This document shows positions 9,169-16,543 of a stretch of 64,000 nucleotides of DNA, piece by piece. The DNA lies in the NCBI RefSeq assembly GCF_037572775.1, contig NZ_JBBHKA010000001.1, positions 2,542,001 to 2,606,000 of the forward strand, in the 5' to 3' direction. The stretch is from Ramlibacter sp. PS4R-6. GTDB lineage: Bacteria; Pseudomonadota; Gammaproteobacteria; Burkholderiales; Burkholderiaceae_C. Within the stretch, counting starts at the first letter, position 1. Every line of letters starts with the position of its first letter. The position numbers were made by a program, and so were the translations under genes. Under the pieces are notes generated by a model. The model worked only from the letters and a program-made list of their open reading frames with translations, had not been told where the DNA came from and did no database searches.

Positions 9169-10022
9169 GGGTTCGCGGGCGGCAGCTGCACGGGGATGGT
9201 CACGCGGAACACCGAGCCCTTGCCCAGCTCGCTCTCCAGGCCGACGTCGCCGCCGAGCAGGTGGGCCAGGCGCCGGCTGAGCGACAGCCCCAGCCCGGTG
9301 CCCTTCAGCTTGCGCTGCAGCGCCGAGTTCTCGTGCACCTGCTTGAAGTCCTCGAACAAGGTGTTCTGGTACTCCGGCGCGATGCCGATGCCGGTGTCGC
9401 TGACGCGGAAGGTCACGTGGCCGGCGCCGTCGGGCAGCGCCGTCACGCGCACCTCGCCGTTGCGCGTGAACTTCAGCGCGTTCGAGATGAAGTTGCGCAG
9501 GATCTGCGACAGCTTGCGGTCGTCGGTGTACAGGCGCGGGATGTCCTGCGGCGGTTCCTCGAAGACCAGGTGCACGTCCGGGTTGGTCAGCACGGGCTTG
9601 AACATGCCGCGCAGCGCCGAGAACAGGTCCACCATCTCGAACCACGCCGGCGAGATCTCCACCCGGCCGGCCTCGACCTTCGCCAGGTCCAGCAGGTCGT
9701 CCACCATCTCGGCGAACTCGCGCGCGTTCTGCTCGATGAACTGCACCTGCTTTTCCTGCTCGCCGGTGAGCGGCCCGTCCACGCGGTCCAGCAGCAGGCG
9801 CACGATGCTGCGGATCGAGCCGATGGGCGTGCGGAACTCGTGGCTCATGTAGGCGAGGAAGCGGCTCTTCAGCTCGGTCGCCTGCTTCAGCTGCTCGGCC
9901 TGCATGTCCAGCTCGGCGTACAGCGCCAGCACGCCGCGGTTCGTCTCGTCGAGTTCCGAGCGCAGTGACACCAGGTCGCGCTGGGCGGTTTCGAGGAGGG
10001 TCATGGGATCGCTCACGGGCAC
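9165..10022 (-). CDS. Soluble histidine kinase of the stressosome operon
   Basis: A 285-residue kinase without membrane segments. An N-terminal coiled coil (about 8-50) leads into HisKA with H61 in YMSHEFRTPIGSI, then an HATPase domain with NALKF, DTGIGIAPE and GTGLGLSLSRRL. It overlaps the hybrid kinase by 4 bp and is one base downstream of the phosphatase gene, so it is translationally linked to both. It lacks a classical sensor domain, so its input is likely the stressosome proteins themselves; this is inference from context. Confidence 0.9.
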   Translation of the reverse strand: MPVSDPMTLLETAQRDLVSLRSELDETNRGVLALYAELDMQAEQLKQATELKSRFLAYMSHEFRTPIGSIRSIVRLLLDRVDGPLTGEQEKQVQFIEQNAREFAEMVDDLLDLAKVEAGRVEISPAWFEMVDLFSALRGMFKPVLTNPDVHLVFEEPPQDIPRLYTDDRKLSQILRNFISNALKFTRNGEVRVTALPDGAGHVTFRVSDTGIGIAPEYQNTLFEDFKQVHENSALQRKLKGTGLGLSLSRRLAHLLGGDVGLESELGKGSVFRVTIPVQLPPANP

Positions 10023-11030
10023 CTACTTTCGGGCGGCCACGACCACGACCGTCGCATCGTCGCGGCCCCGGCAGTGGTCGCGCATCAACACGGCGGCAAT
10101 CAGCGCGGGGTCGCGCCCAAGCAGCGGGACGATGCGCTGCGGGGTCCAGCGCGCCTCGATGCCGTCGCTGTGCATCACCAGCACGGCGTGCGGCGGCCAG
10201 TCCGCGGTGGCCTCCTCGGGTCGGCGCATCTGCAGGCCCGCCGTGCCGTGCTGCGTGAGCAGCGTGCGGTCGGACGTGCCCGACACGGCGCGCGAGACGA
10301 CGTTGCCGGCGCCCGCGTAGTTGAACTTGCCGGCGGCGCGGTCGGCGTGGAAGATCGCCACCGCGGCGCCGCGCGTGGTGCGAAGCGCGACGTGCGCCTG
10401 CTCCAGCAGCGAGCGCGGGCTGGCCGGCAGCCCGGTGCGGAACACTTCCACCGCATCGCGCGAGGCTTCCGCGGCCGCTTCGCCGTGGCCCAGGCCGTCG
10501 GCCAGGATCACGGTGGCGCGGTCGCCCTCGGTCCGCGCGGCCCACGAGTCTCCGCACACGAATTCGCCCGGCGCGCACGTGGCGATGCCGGCGATGCACA
10601 GGGGCTCGTCGTGCGCGGGAGGCTTCGCGCCTACGCGCAGGCGGGCGACGATCAGCGTGCCTTCGCCCGGCACGGAGTGCAGATCGAAATCGGTGGACAG
10701 GCGCTTGACCGCGCCCAGCCCGGTGCCGGGCGTGCCGCCGGTGGAAAAGCCGTCGGCGACGCTGCGGCGCACGTCGGCGATGCCGGGGCCGCGGTCGATG
10801 GCGATCACCTCCACCTCGTCGCCCGACGCCGCCAGCAGCATGCGGCCGTCCTGCGCGTGGCGAAACAGGTTGGTGCCCAGTTCCGTCACGACGATCGCCA
10901 GCCGGCCCGCGAGTGTTTCGTCAAAGCCGCAGCGGGCGGCGAGCGATGCGGCATGGCGGCGCGCTTCGCCGACGCGGCTGGCGTCGGCGATCGGGAAGAC
11001 CGCGTGCGTGCGTCCTGCGATGAAGGCCAC
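10023..11030 (-). CDS. RsbT/W-like ATPase fused to RsbX-like PP2C phosphatase
   Basis: 335 residues in two parts. Residues about 1-135 are a GHKL ATPase of the anti-sigma kinase type (ELGTNLFRHA, AIDRGPGIAD, GTGLGAVKRL). Residues about 140-335 are a SpoIIE/PP2C phosphatase resembling RsbX (GDSWAA, ILADGLGHGE, VLVMHSDGIEARW, RGRDDATVVVV). RsbX resets stressosomes by dephosphorylating RsbR and RsbS in Bacillus. The fused ATPase is an added module, with NAD-type N-box ELGTN intact, so it may be catalytic. It sits four bases after rsbT. Confidence 0.88.
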   Translation of the reverse strand: MAFIAGRTHAVFPIADASRVGEARRHAASLAARCGFDETLAGRLAIVVTELGTNLFRHAQDGRMLLAASGDEVEVIAIDRGPGIADVRRSVADGFSTGGTPGTGLGAVKRLSTDFDLHSVPGEGTLIVARLRVGAKPPAHDEPLCIAGIATCAPGEFVCGDSWAARTEGDRATVILADGLGHGEAAAEASRDAVEVFRTGLPASPRSLLEQAHVALRTTRGAAVAIFHADRAAGKFNYAGAGNVVSRAVSGTSDRTLLTQHGTAGLQMRRPEEATADWPPHAVLVMHSDGIEARWTPQRIVPLLGRDPALIAAVLMRDHCRGRDDATVVVVAARK

Positions 11031-11034
11031 GCGG

Positions 11035-11439
11035 CTACTTCCAGCGCGTGATGCGCACGCGGGTGCCTTCGCCGGGCGCGGAGTCCAGGTCGAACTCGTG
11101 CACCAGGCGCTTGCTGCCGGGCAGGCCCAGGCCCATGCCGCCGCCGCTGGTGTAGCCGTCGGTCATCGCCATCTTCAGGTCGGCGATGCCGGGGCCCTGG
11201 TCCTCGAAGTGCAGCCGCAGCCCGCGCTTGAGGCCCTGCTCCAGCAGCTCCCAGCGCATGTGGCCGCCGCGGCCGTGCACGAGCGTGTTGCGCGACAGCT
11301 CGCTGGCCGCCGTGATCATCTTGGTCTGGTCGACCAGCGAGAACTTCAGCTGCTGCGTGATCTGCCGCACCGCCTGGCGGGTGGCGACGATGTCTTCCTC
11401 GCTGCGGATCGGCAGCGTGCCTTCGATGTCAACGGCCAT
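11035..11439 (-). CDS. rsbT: Stressosome switch kinase RsbT
   Basis: A 134-residue GHKL serine/threonine kinase. In Bacillus, RsbT is held by the stressosome, phosphorylates RsbR and RsbS on stress, and is then released to activate its target. Present here are the N-box ASELSRNTLVHG, the G1 box EDQGPGIADL and the G2 segment GGGMGLGLPGSKRL. It overlaps the end of rsbS by 11 bp. The target RsbU and sigma B are absent nearby, so the released kinase must act on something else, plausibly the two histidine kinases downstream. Confidence 0.92.
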   Translation of the reverse strand: MAVDIEGTLPIRSEEDIVATRQAVRQITQQLKFSLVDQTKMITAASELSRNTLVHGRGGHMRWELLEQGLKRGLRLHFEDQGPGIADLKMAMTDGYTSGGGMGLGLPGSKRLVHEFDLDSAPGEGTRVRITRWK

Positions 11440-11803
11440 GCGCGCTCCCTCGCCGCGCCGGGCGCAGCAGTTCCATGCCGCGTTCGACGTTCAGCGCGGT
11501 GCGCACGCCTTCCAGGGAAAGGCCGAGTTCGACCAGCGTGATGGCCACCGCCGGCTGCATGCCGACGACGACCGTGGCCGCGTCCAGGATGCGGGCGATG
11601 CCCGAGATCGACGCCAGCATGCGGCCGACGAAGGAGTCGACGATCTCCAGCGCCGAGATGTCGATCAGCACGCCCTTGGCGCCCGAGTTCGAGATCTTGG
11701 TCGCCAGGTCGTCCTGCAGGGCCAGGGCCGTCTGGTCCTGCATGTCCACCTGGATGGTGACGAGCAGGAAGCTGCCCATCTGCAGAATGGGGATGCGGTT
11801 CAT
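11429..11803 (-). CDS. rsbS: Stressosome antagonist RsbS (STAS domain)
   Basis: A 124-residue single STAS domain. The signature VLIDISALEIVDSFVGRML is present; Ser57 in VDSF aligns with the Bacillus RsbS phosphoserine (Ser59) by my reading of the remembered sequence. GMQPAVAITLVELG is also typical. RsbS forms the mixed stressosome shell with RsbR and sequesters RsbT. The gene lies 13 bp after rsbR and overlaps rsbT. Confidence 0.93.
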   Translation of the reverse strand: MNRIPILQMGSFLLVTIQVDMQDQTALALQDDLATKISNSGAKGVLIDISALEIVDSFVGRMLASISGIARILDAATVVVGMQPAVAITLVELGLSLEGVRTALNVERGMELLRPARRGSAHGR

Positions 11804-11816
11804 GCGCGGCCGCCGG

Positions 11817-12671
11817 TCAAGCGGCGAGGGGCTCGTTGGTCACGCGGAAACCGTTGCGTTCCAGTGCGAGCGCCAGCGCGTCGGCCAGCGTCGCCTTCGA
11901 GGCGATGCCCTGCAGGTCGATGCCCAGGTGCACGATCGTCTGCGCGATCTGCGGGCGGATGCCGCTGATGATGCAGTCCGCGCCCATGAGGCGGATGGCG
12001 CTGACGGTCTTCAGCAAATGCTGCGCCACCAGCGTGTCCACGGTGGGCACGCCGGTGATGTCGATGATCGCCAGCTGCGAGCCGGTGTCCACGATGCGCT
12101 GCAGCAGCGCCTCCATGACGACCTGCGTGCGCGCCGAGTCGAGCGTGCCGATCATCGGCACGGCCAGCACGCCGTCCCACAGCTTGATCACGGGGGTCGA
12201 CAGCTCCAGCAGTTCTTCCTGCTGGCGCTTGATGATGTCCTCGCGCGACTGCTGGTAGGTGTTCACCGTCCACTGCGCCATCTGGTCGACCAGCGACGAC
12301 AGGGCCCACAGCGCCGACACCTGCACCTGCGGGCTGGAGGCCAGCCGCTTCTGGATCAGCGTGAAGATGGGCCGCTTGACCGCCAGGATGAACACGCTGG
12401 TGTCCCCGGCCGTCTTGCCCTGCGCCGCGCGCGATCGCGAGATGGAGGACAGCACGTCCCGCAGGCCCGCCCACGCGGGGCCCTGGAACTGTTCGGTGTC
12501 GGCGTTGCCCGCCAGGGCGGCCTTCATGGCATGGAGGATTTCGCGCGCCTCCTGCTGATTGGCGCGCTGCGTCCCGTCGTGTCCTGTTCCCGCTTCATCG
12601 AGCCAGCCCTGCAGCACGCCTGCTTCGTCTTGCTGCAAAAGGGAGTGGATTGCTTCCGTTTCCTGGCTCAT
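11817..12671 (-). CDS. rsbR: Stressosome co-antagonist RsbR
   Basis: A 284-residue stressosome scaffold and sensor. The N-terminal half (about 1-150) is helical, of RsbRD_N type, and lacks PAS, LOV or transmembrane signatures, so the signal it senses is unknown. The C-terminal STAS domain (about 155-275) has LSTPVIKLWDGVLAVPMIGT, IIDITGVPTVDT and GIRPQIAQTIVHLGIDL. Threonines in IGT (176) and GVPTVDT (210-213) are candidates for the RsbT phosphorylation sites. It is the first gene of a six-gene operon; the 142 bases upstream should hold the promoter. Confidence 0.93.
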   Translation of the reverse strand: MSQETEAIHSLLQQDEAGVLQGWLDEAGTGHDGTQRANQQEAREILHAMKAALAGNADTEQFQGPAWAGLRDVLSSISRSRAAQGKTAGDTSVFILAVKRPIFTLIQKRLASSPQVQVSALWALSSLVDQMAQWTVNTYQQSREDIIKRQQEELLELSTPVIKLWDGVLAVPMIGTLDSARTQVVMEALLQRIVDTGSQLAIIDITGVPTVDTLVAQHLLKTVSAIRLMGADCIISGIRPQIAQTIVHLGIDLQGIASKATLADALALALERNGFRVTNEPLAA

Positions 12672-12813
12672 TCGGTCCTTGGTGTGAGTCGCGCCGTTGC
12701 AGCGCGAGGAAGCGATTCATTGTAGGCACGAGGCAGAGCAGGACCTGTAGGACGAAGCCCCAGGCCCTGTGCGTCGAAAGCAGTCGTTGCTGCGGAAACG
12801 AGGCGCTAAGCGG

Positions 12814-13212
12814 TCAGTCCAGCAAATCGGCCGGCACCTTGCCGCCGTTCTCGGACATCTTCTTCATCACCTGCTTGTGCAGCCAGATGTTCATCGAGGC
12901 GCTGTCGTTCTTGTCGCCGGTGTAGCCCAGTTCGTCCGCGAGCTGCTTGCGCTCGGCCAGCGAGCTGTCCATGCCCACGAGCTTCATCAGGTCGACGATG
13001 GAGGTGCGCCAGTTCAGCTTCTGCGGGTTCTTCTCGGCCATCTCGTTCAGCACCTTCTCGATGTCGACGCGCTCGGTCGTCGCCGCGGCGGCGCCGGCTT
13101 GCGGTTGCGGGGCCGCGCCGCTGCCGGCGGGCGCCGTCTGCGCCGTCGTCGTGGCCGCACCCGGCTGGTTGCGGTGGAAGATGCGGTTGAACAGGTTGCC
13201 CAGGACGCTCAT
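12814..13212 (-). CDS. DUF3597 domain protein
   Basis: A 132-residue protein. A low-complexity Ala/Gln/Thr/Pro linker (about 15-48) precedes a conserved core with VDIEKVLNEMAEKNPQKLNW, TSIVDLMKLVGMDSSLAERK, ADELGYTGDKNDSASMNIW and NGGKVPADLLD, the hallmark of DUF3597. Relatives are small proteobacterial proteins of unknown role, sometimes annotated by similarity to LysM-containing proteins. No signal peptide is visible. A GGAGAT ribosome site precedes the ATG at 13212. Confidence 0.9.
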   Translation of the reverse strand: MSVLGNLFNRIFHRNQPGAATTTAQTAPAGSGAAPQPQAGAAAATTERVDIEKVLNEMAEKNPQKLNWRTSIVDLMKLVGMDSSLAERKQLADELGYTGDKNDSASMNIWLHKQVMKKMSENGGKVPADLLD

Positions 13213-13245
13213 GGTGATCTCCTTGTTGGTTGATCACCACCTTAG

Positions 13246-13266
13246 GCCGGGCCGCGCGGGCCCGGC
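13246..13266. terminator. GC hairpin between cynS and the DUF3597 gene
   Basis: The arms GCCGGGCC (13246-13253) and GGCCCGGC (13259-13266) flank a five-base loop, with no T tract. It lies in the short gap after the cynS stop and upstream of the DUF3597 gene, so it may attenuate or protect transcript ends instead of acting as a classical terminator. Confidence 0.4.
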
Positions 13267-13276
13267 GTAGTCCCAG

Positions 13277-13720
13277 TCAGTACGTCTTGTAGGGCAGGAA
13301 CTTACCCGACAGCACGACGTGCACGCGATCGCCCTTGGGATGGGGCTCGCGCGTGATGTCCATGGAGAAGTCGATGGCGCTCATGATGCCGTCGCCGAAC
13401 TCTTCGTGGATGAGTTCCTTGATGGTGGTGCCGTACACGTTCACGAGCTCGTACCAGCGGTAGATCAGCGGGTCGGTAGGCACCGCCGTGGGGAGCGAGC
13501 CCTTGTAAGGCACCACGGTGAGCCATTTCGCCTCTTCGCCGCTCAGCCCGAAGACTTCGGCGATCGCGCCGGCCTGCTCCTTGTTGGCGGTCATCTGGCC
13601 GAGGCACAGGGCGGTGGTCCATTCCTTGGACTGCCCGACCTTCTGGGCGACGGAAGCCCAGCTGATGCCGCGCGAGACCTTCGCGGCGATGATTTTTTCG
13701 GTGACGTCGTTGCGGTTCAT
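13277..13720 (-). CDS. cynS: Cyanate hydratase (cyanase)
   Basis: Converts cyanate and bicarbonate to ammonia and CO2. 147 residues, close to the 156 of E. coli CynS. An N-terminal helical DNA-binding-like fold is followed by the cyanase domain. The catalytic trio is visible: R88 and E91 in IYRWYELVNVYG and S114 in FGDGIMSAIDF, matching E. coli R96, E99 and S122. No cynT carbonic anhydrase or cynR regulator lies nearby, so it is an orphan here, likely for detoxification or nitrogen scavenging. Confidence 0.96.
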   Translation of the reverse strand: MNRNDVTEKIIAAKVSRGISWASVAQKVGQSKEWTTALCLGQMTANKEQAGAIAEVFGLSGEEAKWLTVVPYKGSLPTAVPTDPLIYRWYELVNVYGTTIKELIHEEFGDGIMSAIDFSMDITREPHPKGDRVHVVLSGKFLPYKTY

Positions 13721-13759
13721 GGTTGCTCCTTCGCCAGGGAAGAAGCAACACCCGTGCCG

Positions 13760-14497
13760 CTACGGCTTGACGAACTTGAGGACGAATTCGTCCTTGGGGT
13801 GCGCCGGCTCGGCCTGGTCGCGCGGGTCCTGCGGGTTGCGCAGGAAGTCGCCGCGGGCGGCCAGCTTGAAGCCGGCGGCTTCGACTTCCTTCACCACGAA
13901 GGCTTCTTCCACGCGGTGCAGCGTGCCGGACTCGCTGATGCCCGTGCCGGCGCGGCCCGAGTGATCGGCGACGATGAAGATGCCGCCGGGCTTGAGCCCC
14001 TCGAAGACCGAGCGGTTCAACTTGTCGCGGTCCACCTTCAGGTGCCCCATGTCGTGGTAATTGAACATGAAGGTCACCAGGTCCAGCTTGCCCTTGAGCT
14101 CCGGCGGCACCGGGTCCTCGAATGGCCGGCGCACGTACTGCATATGCGCCAGCTGCGGGTTCTTGGTGCGCTCGACGAAGGCCGGGGGCGGCGGCGCCTG
14201 CGGCCCGGCGGCGGGCACCAGCGACTGCCCGATCACCTTGCCGGTGGGCCCGACGGCGCGCGCGACCAGCTCCGTCGTGTAGCCGCCCGATGCACTCACG
14301 TCAAGGGCGGTCATGCCTTTGCGCGGGGCGATGAAGGCCAGCAGCTCGGTGGGCTTGCGCCGCTCGTCGTTCTTGCGGTCGGCGGCCGTGCGGTCGCTGC
14401 TCGCCACGATCGCGGCCGCCTGGTCGCGCGACAAACCCGGCGGGGCGCTTGCGCACGCGGTGAGCAGCAGCGCGGAAACCAGCAACACGGTCTTCAT
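13760..14497 (-). CDS. Lipoprotein-type SAM methyltransferase-like protein
   Basis: 245 residues. The N-terminus MKTVLLVSALLLTACASAPP is a lipoprotein signal with lipobox LTAC, so the mature protein should be anchored in the envelope. The rest looks like a class I methyltransferase fold: GMTALDVSASGGYTTELVAR (glycine-rich motif I, slightly diverged), LDLVTFMFNYHDMGHL and LKPGGIFIVADHSG. Such secreted methyltransferase-like proteins are widespread in proteobacteria, but their substrate and SAM source outside the cytoplasm are unclear. ATG at 14497 with the GGAGACGACG ribosome site. Confidence 0.8.
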   Translation of the reverse strand: MKTVLLVSALLLTACASAPPGLSRDQAAAIVASSDRTAADRKNDERRKPTELLAFIAPRKGMTALDVSASGGYTTELVARAVGPTGKVIGQSLVPAAGPQAPPPPAFVERTKNPQLAHMQYVRRPFEDPVPPELKGKLDLVTFMFNYHDMGHLKVDRDKLNRSVFEGLKPGGIFIVADHSGRAGTGISESGTLHRVEEAFVVKEVEAAGFKLAARGDFLRNPQDPRDQAEPAHPKDEFVLKFVKP

Positions 14498-14516
14498 CGT
14501 CGTCTCCTTCGGTTGT

Positions 14517-14936
14517 TCAAAGGCCCATGCGCGACATGCCGAAGCACAGGCCGATCAGCTGGGTGAAATTCAGCGCCATCCCGCCAACGTGCAGCCGCCG
14601 GAAACTGCGAACCTGCGGGGGCTCCATCGGTTCGTCGCGGGTGCGCAAGCTGTCCATTCGCGGCAGCACGGCGCGCCGGCTGAGATAGGCGACGAGGAAG
14701 ATGACGCACATGGCCGTCGCCGAGACAGGGTGCCGGGCAAGGGCGTACGACGCGGCGCCGCCGGTCGACACCACCATCACCGCCTTGTAGTACACGTCGA
14801 ACAGCCCGCGGATGAAGCGTGCATCGAGCAGCGTGTCGTGCTTGAGGATCATCAGCGGCAGCGAGCCGAGCGTGAAGAACCCCATCCAGAACAGCAGGAG
14901 CACGGTGAACGCGAACCCGATGAGCGTGAAGTTCAT
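14517..14936 (-). CDS. Small integral membrane protein, four predicted helices
   Basis: 139 residues of unknown function. Hydrophobic segments at about 4-32, 48-66, 72-90 and 115-135, with a conserved-looking RRLHVGGMALNFTQL before the last helix. The layout recalls DUF4149/DUF1772-type four-helix membrane proteins, but I cannot assign a family. Its start codon abuts the stop codon of the EVE gene (TAA then ATG on the other side), so it belongs to the FKBP-EVE transcription unit. Confidence 0.65.
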   Translation of the reverse strand: MNFTLIGFAFTVLLLFWMGFFTLGSLPLMILKHDTLLDARFIRGLFDVYYKAVMVVSTGGAASYALARHPVSATAMCVIFLVAYLSRRAVLPRMDSLRTRDEPMEPPQVRSFRRLHVGGMALNFTQLIGLCFGMSRMGL

Positions 14937-15401
14937 TTAAGGCTTGTCCTTGCCGACGAGGGCCTTCCAGTGCTTGGGCTCCACCGGCGTGATCGACAGC
15001 CGGTTACCGCGCTTGAGCACCAGCATTTCCGCGAGCTCCGGCCGCTCGCGCAATTCGGCCAGCGAGATGAGGGGGATTTTCTTCGTCACCTGGACGTCCA
15101 CCAGCATCCAGCGCGGCTCGTCCTTCTTCGACTTCTCGTCGTAGTACTTGGACTTCTTGTCGAATTGCGTCGGGTCGGGGTAGGGCGTGGACGCCACCTT
15201 GCCGATGCCGGCGATGCCCGGCTCGGGGCAGCTCGAGTGGTAGAACAGCACGCCGTCACCCACGCGCATCTGGTCGCGCATGTAGTTGCGCGCCTGGTAG
15301 TTGCGCACGCCGGTCCATGCGACGGTGGATTTGGGCGCCGCGATGGCGTCGTCCACCGACACCTCGTCGGGCTCGGACTTCATCAGCCAGTAGGCCGTCA
15401 C
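14937..15401 (-). CDS. EVE domain protein
   Basis: A 154-residue protein with an EVE domain (PUA-like fold) that in relatives binds modified nucleotides. Family landmarks: AYWLMKSEPDE at the start, TVAWTGVRNYQARNYMRD, GDGVLFYHSSCPEPGIAGI and PRWMLVDVQ. The start is the GTG at 15401, overlapping the FKBP stop as GTGA; this gives the canonical AYWLMKSEP N-terminus that an internal ATG would truncate. Longer upstream open frame is the FKBP gene read in another frame. Role unknown; possibly RNA or DNA modification sensing. Confidence 0.9.
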   Translation of the reverse strand: MTAYWLMKSEPDEVSVDDAIAAPKSTVAWTGVRNYQARNYMRDQMRVGDGVLFYHSSCPEPGIAGIGKVASTPYPDPTQFDKKSKYYDEKSKKDEPRWMLVDVQVTKKIPLISLAELRERPELAEMLVLKRGNRLSITPVEPKHWKALVGKDKP

Positions 15402-15793
15402 CGCTTCACTTCCAGCAGTTCCACTTCGAAATGCAGCGTGGCGTTGGGCGGGATCACGCCGCCCCCCGCGCCGCGTTCGCCGTACGCAATCGACGGGGGG
15501 CAAACGAACTTGGCCTTGCCGCCCGGCTTCATCATCTGCACGCCTTCGGTCCAGCACTTGATGACGCGGTTGAGCGGGAACTCGGCCGGCGCGCCCTTGG
15601 ACGCGTCGAACTCCTTGCCGTCGGGGAAGGTGCCGCGGTAGTTCACGCGCACGACGTCGGTCGGGCCGGGCGGGGCGCCGCTGCCTTCGCGCAGCGACTG
15701 GTAGACCAGTCCGCTGGCGGTGGTGACGGGGGGAGGGAGGGTGGCGCAGGCTGCGAGCAGCGCCGCGGCAATGAGGCAGGGCAGGGTACGCAT
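15398..15793 (-). CDS. Lipoprotein FKBP-type peptidyl-prolyl isomerase
   Basis: A 131-residue envelope foldase. MRTLPCLIAAALLAAC is a lipoprotein signal (lipobox LAAC). The single FKBP domain shows VRVNYRGTFPDGKEFDAS, PLNRVIKCWTEGVQMMKPGG, CPPSIAYGERGAGGGVIPP and LHFEVELLEVKR. No dimerisation domain of Mip/FkpA type precedes it, so it is the minimal form. The start at 15793 is the only ATG giving a signal peptide. The EVE gene overlaps its stop. Confidence 0.92.
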   Translation of the reverse strand: MRTLPCLIAAALLAACATLPPPVTTASGLVYQSLREGSGAPPGPTDVVRVNYRGTFPDGKEFDASKGAPAEFPLNRVIKCWTEGVQMMKPGGKAKFVCPPSIAYGERGAGGGVIPPNATLHFEVELLEVKR

Positions 15794-15817
15794 GGGCGGC
15801 AATCCTATACTGGCCGC

Positions 15818-16543
15818 ATGAATCCCGTCGACCCGCTCCCGCTCGAAAAGGACAAGCTCCAGGCGCTCCTGGGCGTCTCCACCGGCACGCTTACCACAGT
15901 GCTGATCAAGAAGGGCTTGCGCAACACCTGGGTCCGCGGCGCGCTGCCGATGAAGGAAGGCCAGCCGCGCGTGGCGGGCCGCGCCTTCACGCTGCGCTTC
16001 GTGCCGGCGCGCGAGGACCTCGCGACGCCGGCGTCGTGGGGTTCGCCGATCTCCACCCGCGCCGCCATCGAGGCCATGCCCTCCGGCTGCATCGCGGTGG
16101 TCGGCGCGATGCGCGTCACCGACGCCGGCATCTTCGGCGACATCCTCTGCGCGCGCATGGTGAAGAAAGGCGTGGCCGCGCTGGTCACCGACGGCGTGCT
16201 GCGCGACGTGCAAGGCGTGCTGGGCACGGGCCTGGACGTCTGGGCGCAAGGCTGGGCCGCGCCGCCTTCGGTCGCGGGCCTGACCTTCGTCGGCTGGCAG
16301 GAGCCGATCGATTGCGGCGGCGTAGCGGTCTTCCCGAACGACGTCATCGTGTGCGACCAGGACGGCGCCGTGCTCATCCCTGCGGCGCTGCTGGACGACG
16401 TGATCGCCGCGGCCACCGAGCAGGAACACCTCGAGAACTGGATCATGTCCGAGGTGGAGAAGGGCGCGCAACTGCCGGGGCTGTACCCGCCCAACGAAGA
16501 GAACAAGAAGCGCTACGAGGCCTGGCGCAAGACGCAGCGCTAG
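15818..16543 (+). CDS. RraA-like / HMG-aldolase family protein
   Basis: 241 residues of the RraA/dimethylmenaquinone-methyltransferase-like family, whose members include the RNase E inhibitor RraA and 4-hydroxy-4-methyl-2-oxoglutarate aldolases. The core GDILCARMVKKGVAALVTDG followed by VLRDV holds the conserved Asp and Arg of the aldolase site, so an aldolase or decarboxylase role in aromatic or carboxylate breakdown is plausible, more so than RNase E control. A C-terminal helix (ENKKRYEAWRKTQ) is typical of the larger subgroup. A Bug receptor lies 1 kb downstream. Convergent with the methyltransferase gene, 4-bp overlap. Confidence 0.85.
   Translation: MNPVDPLPLEKDKLQALLGVSTGTLTTVLIKKGLRNTWVRGALPMKEGQPRVAGRAFTLRFVPAREDLATPASWGSPISTRAAIEAMPSGCIAVVGAMRVTDAGIFGDILCARMVKKGVAALVTDGVLRDVQGVLGTGLDVWAQGWAAPPSVAGLTFVGWQEPIDCGGVAVFPNDVIVCDQDGAVLIPAALLDDVIAAATEQEHLENWIMSEVEKGAQLPGLYPPNEENKKRYEAWRKTQR

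Noticed and set aside
13246..13266. Canonical intrinsic terminator after cynS
   Set aside because: The stem is good but no T run follows; kept only as a low-confidence hairpin.
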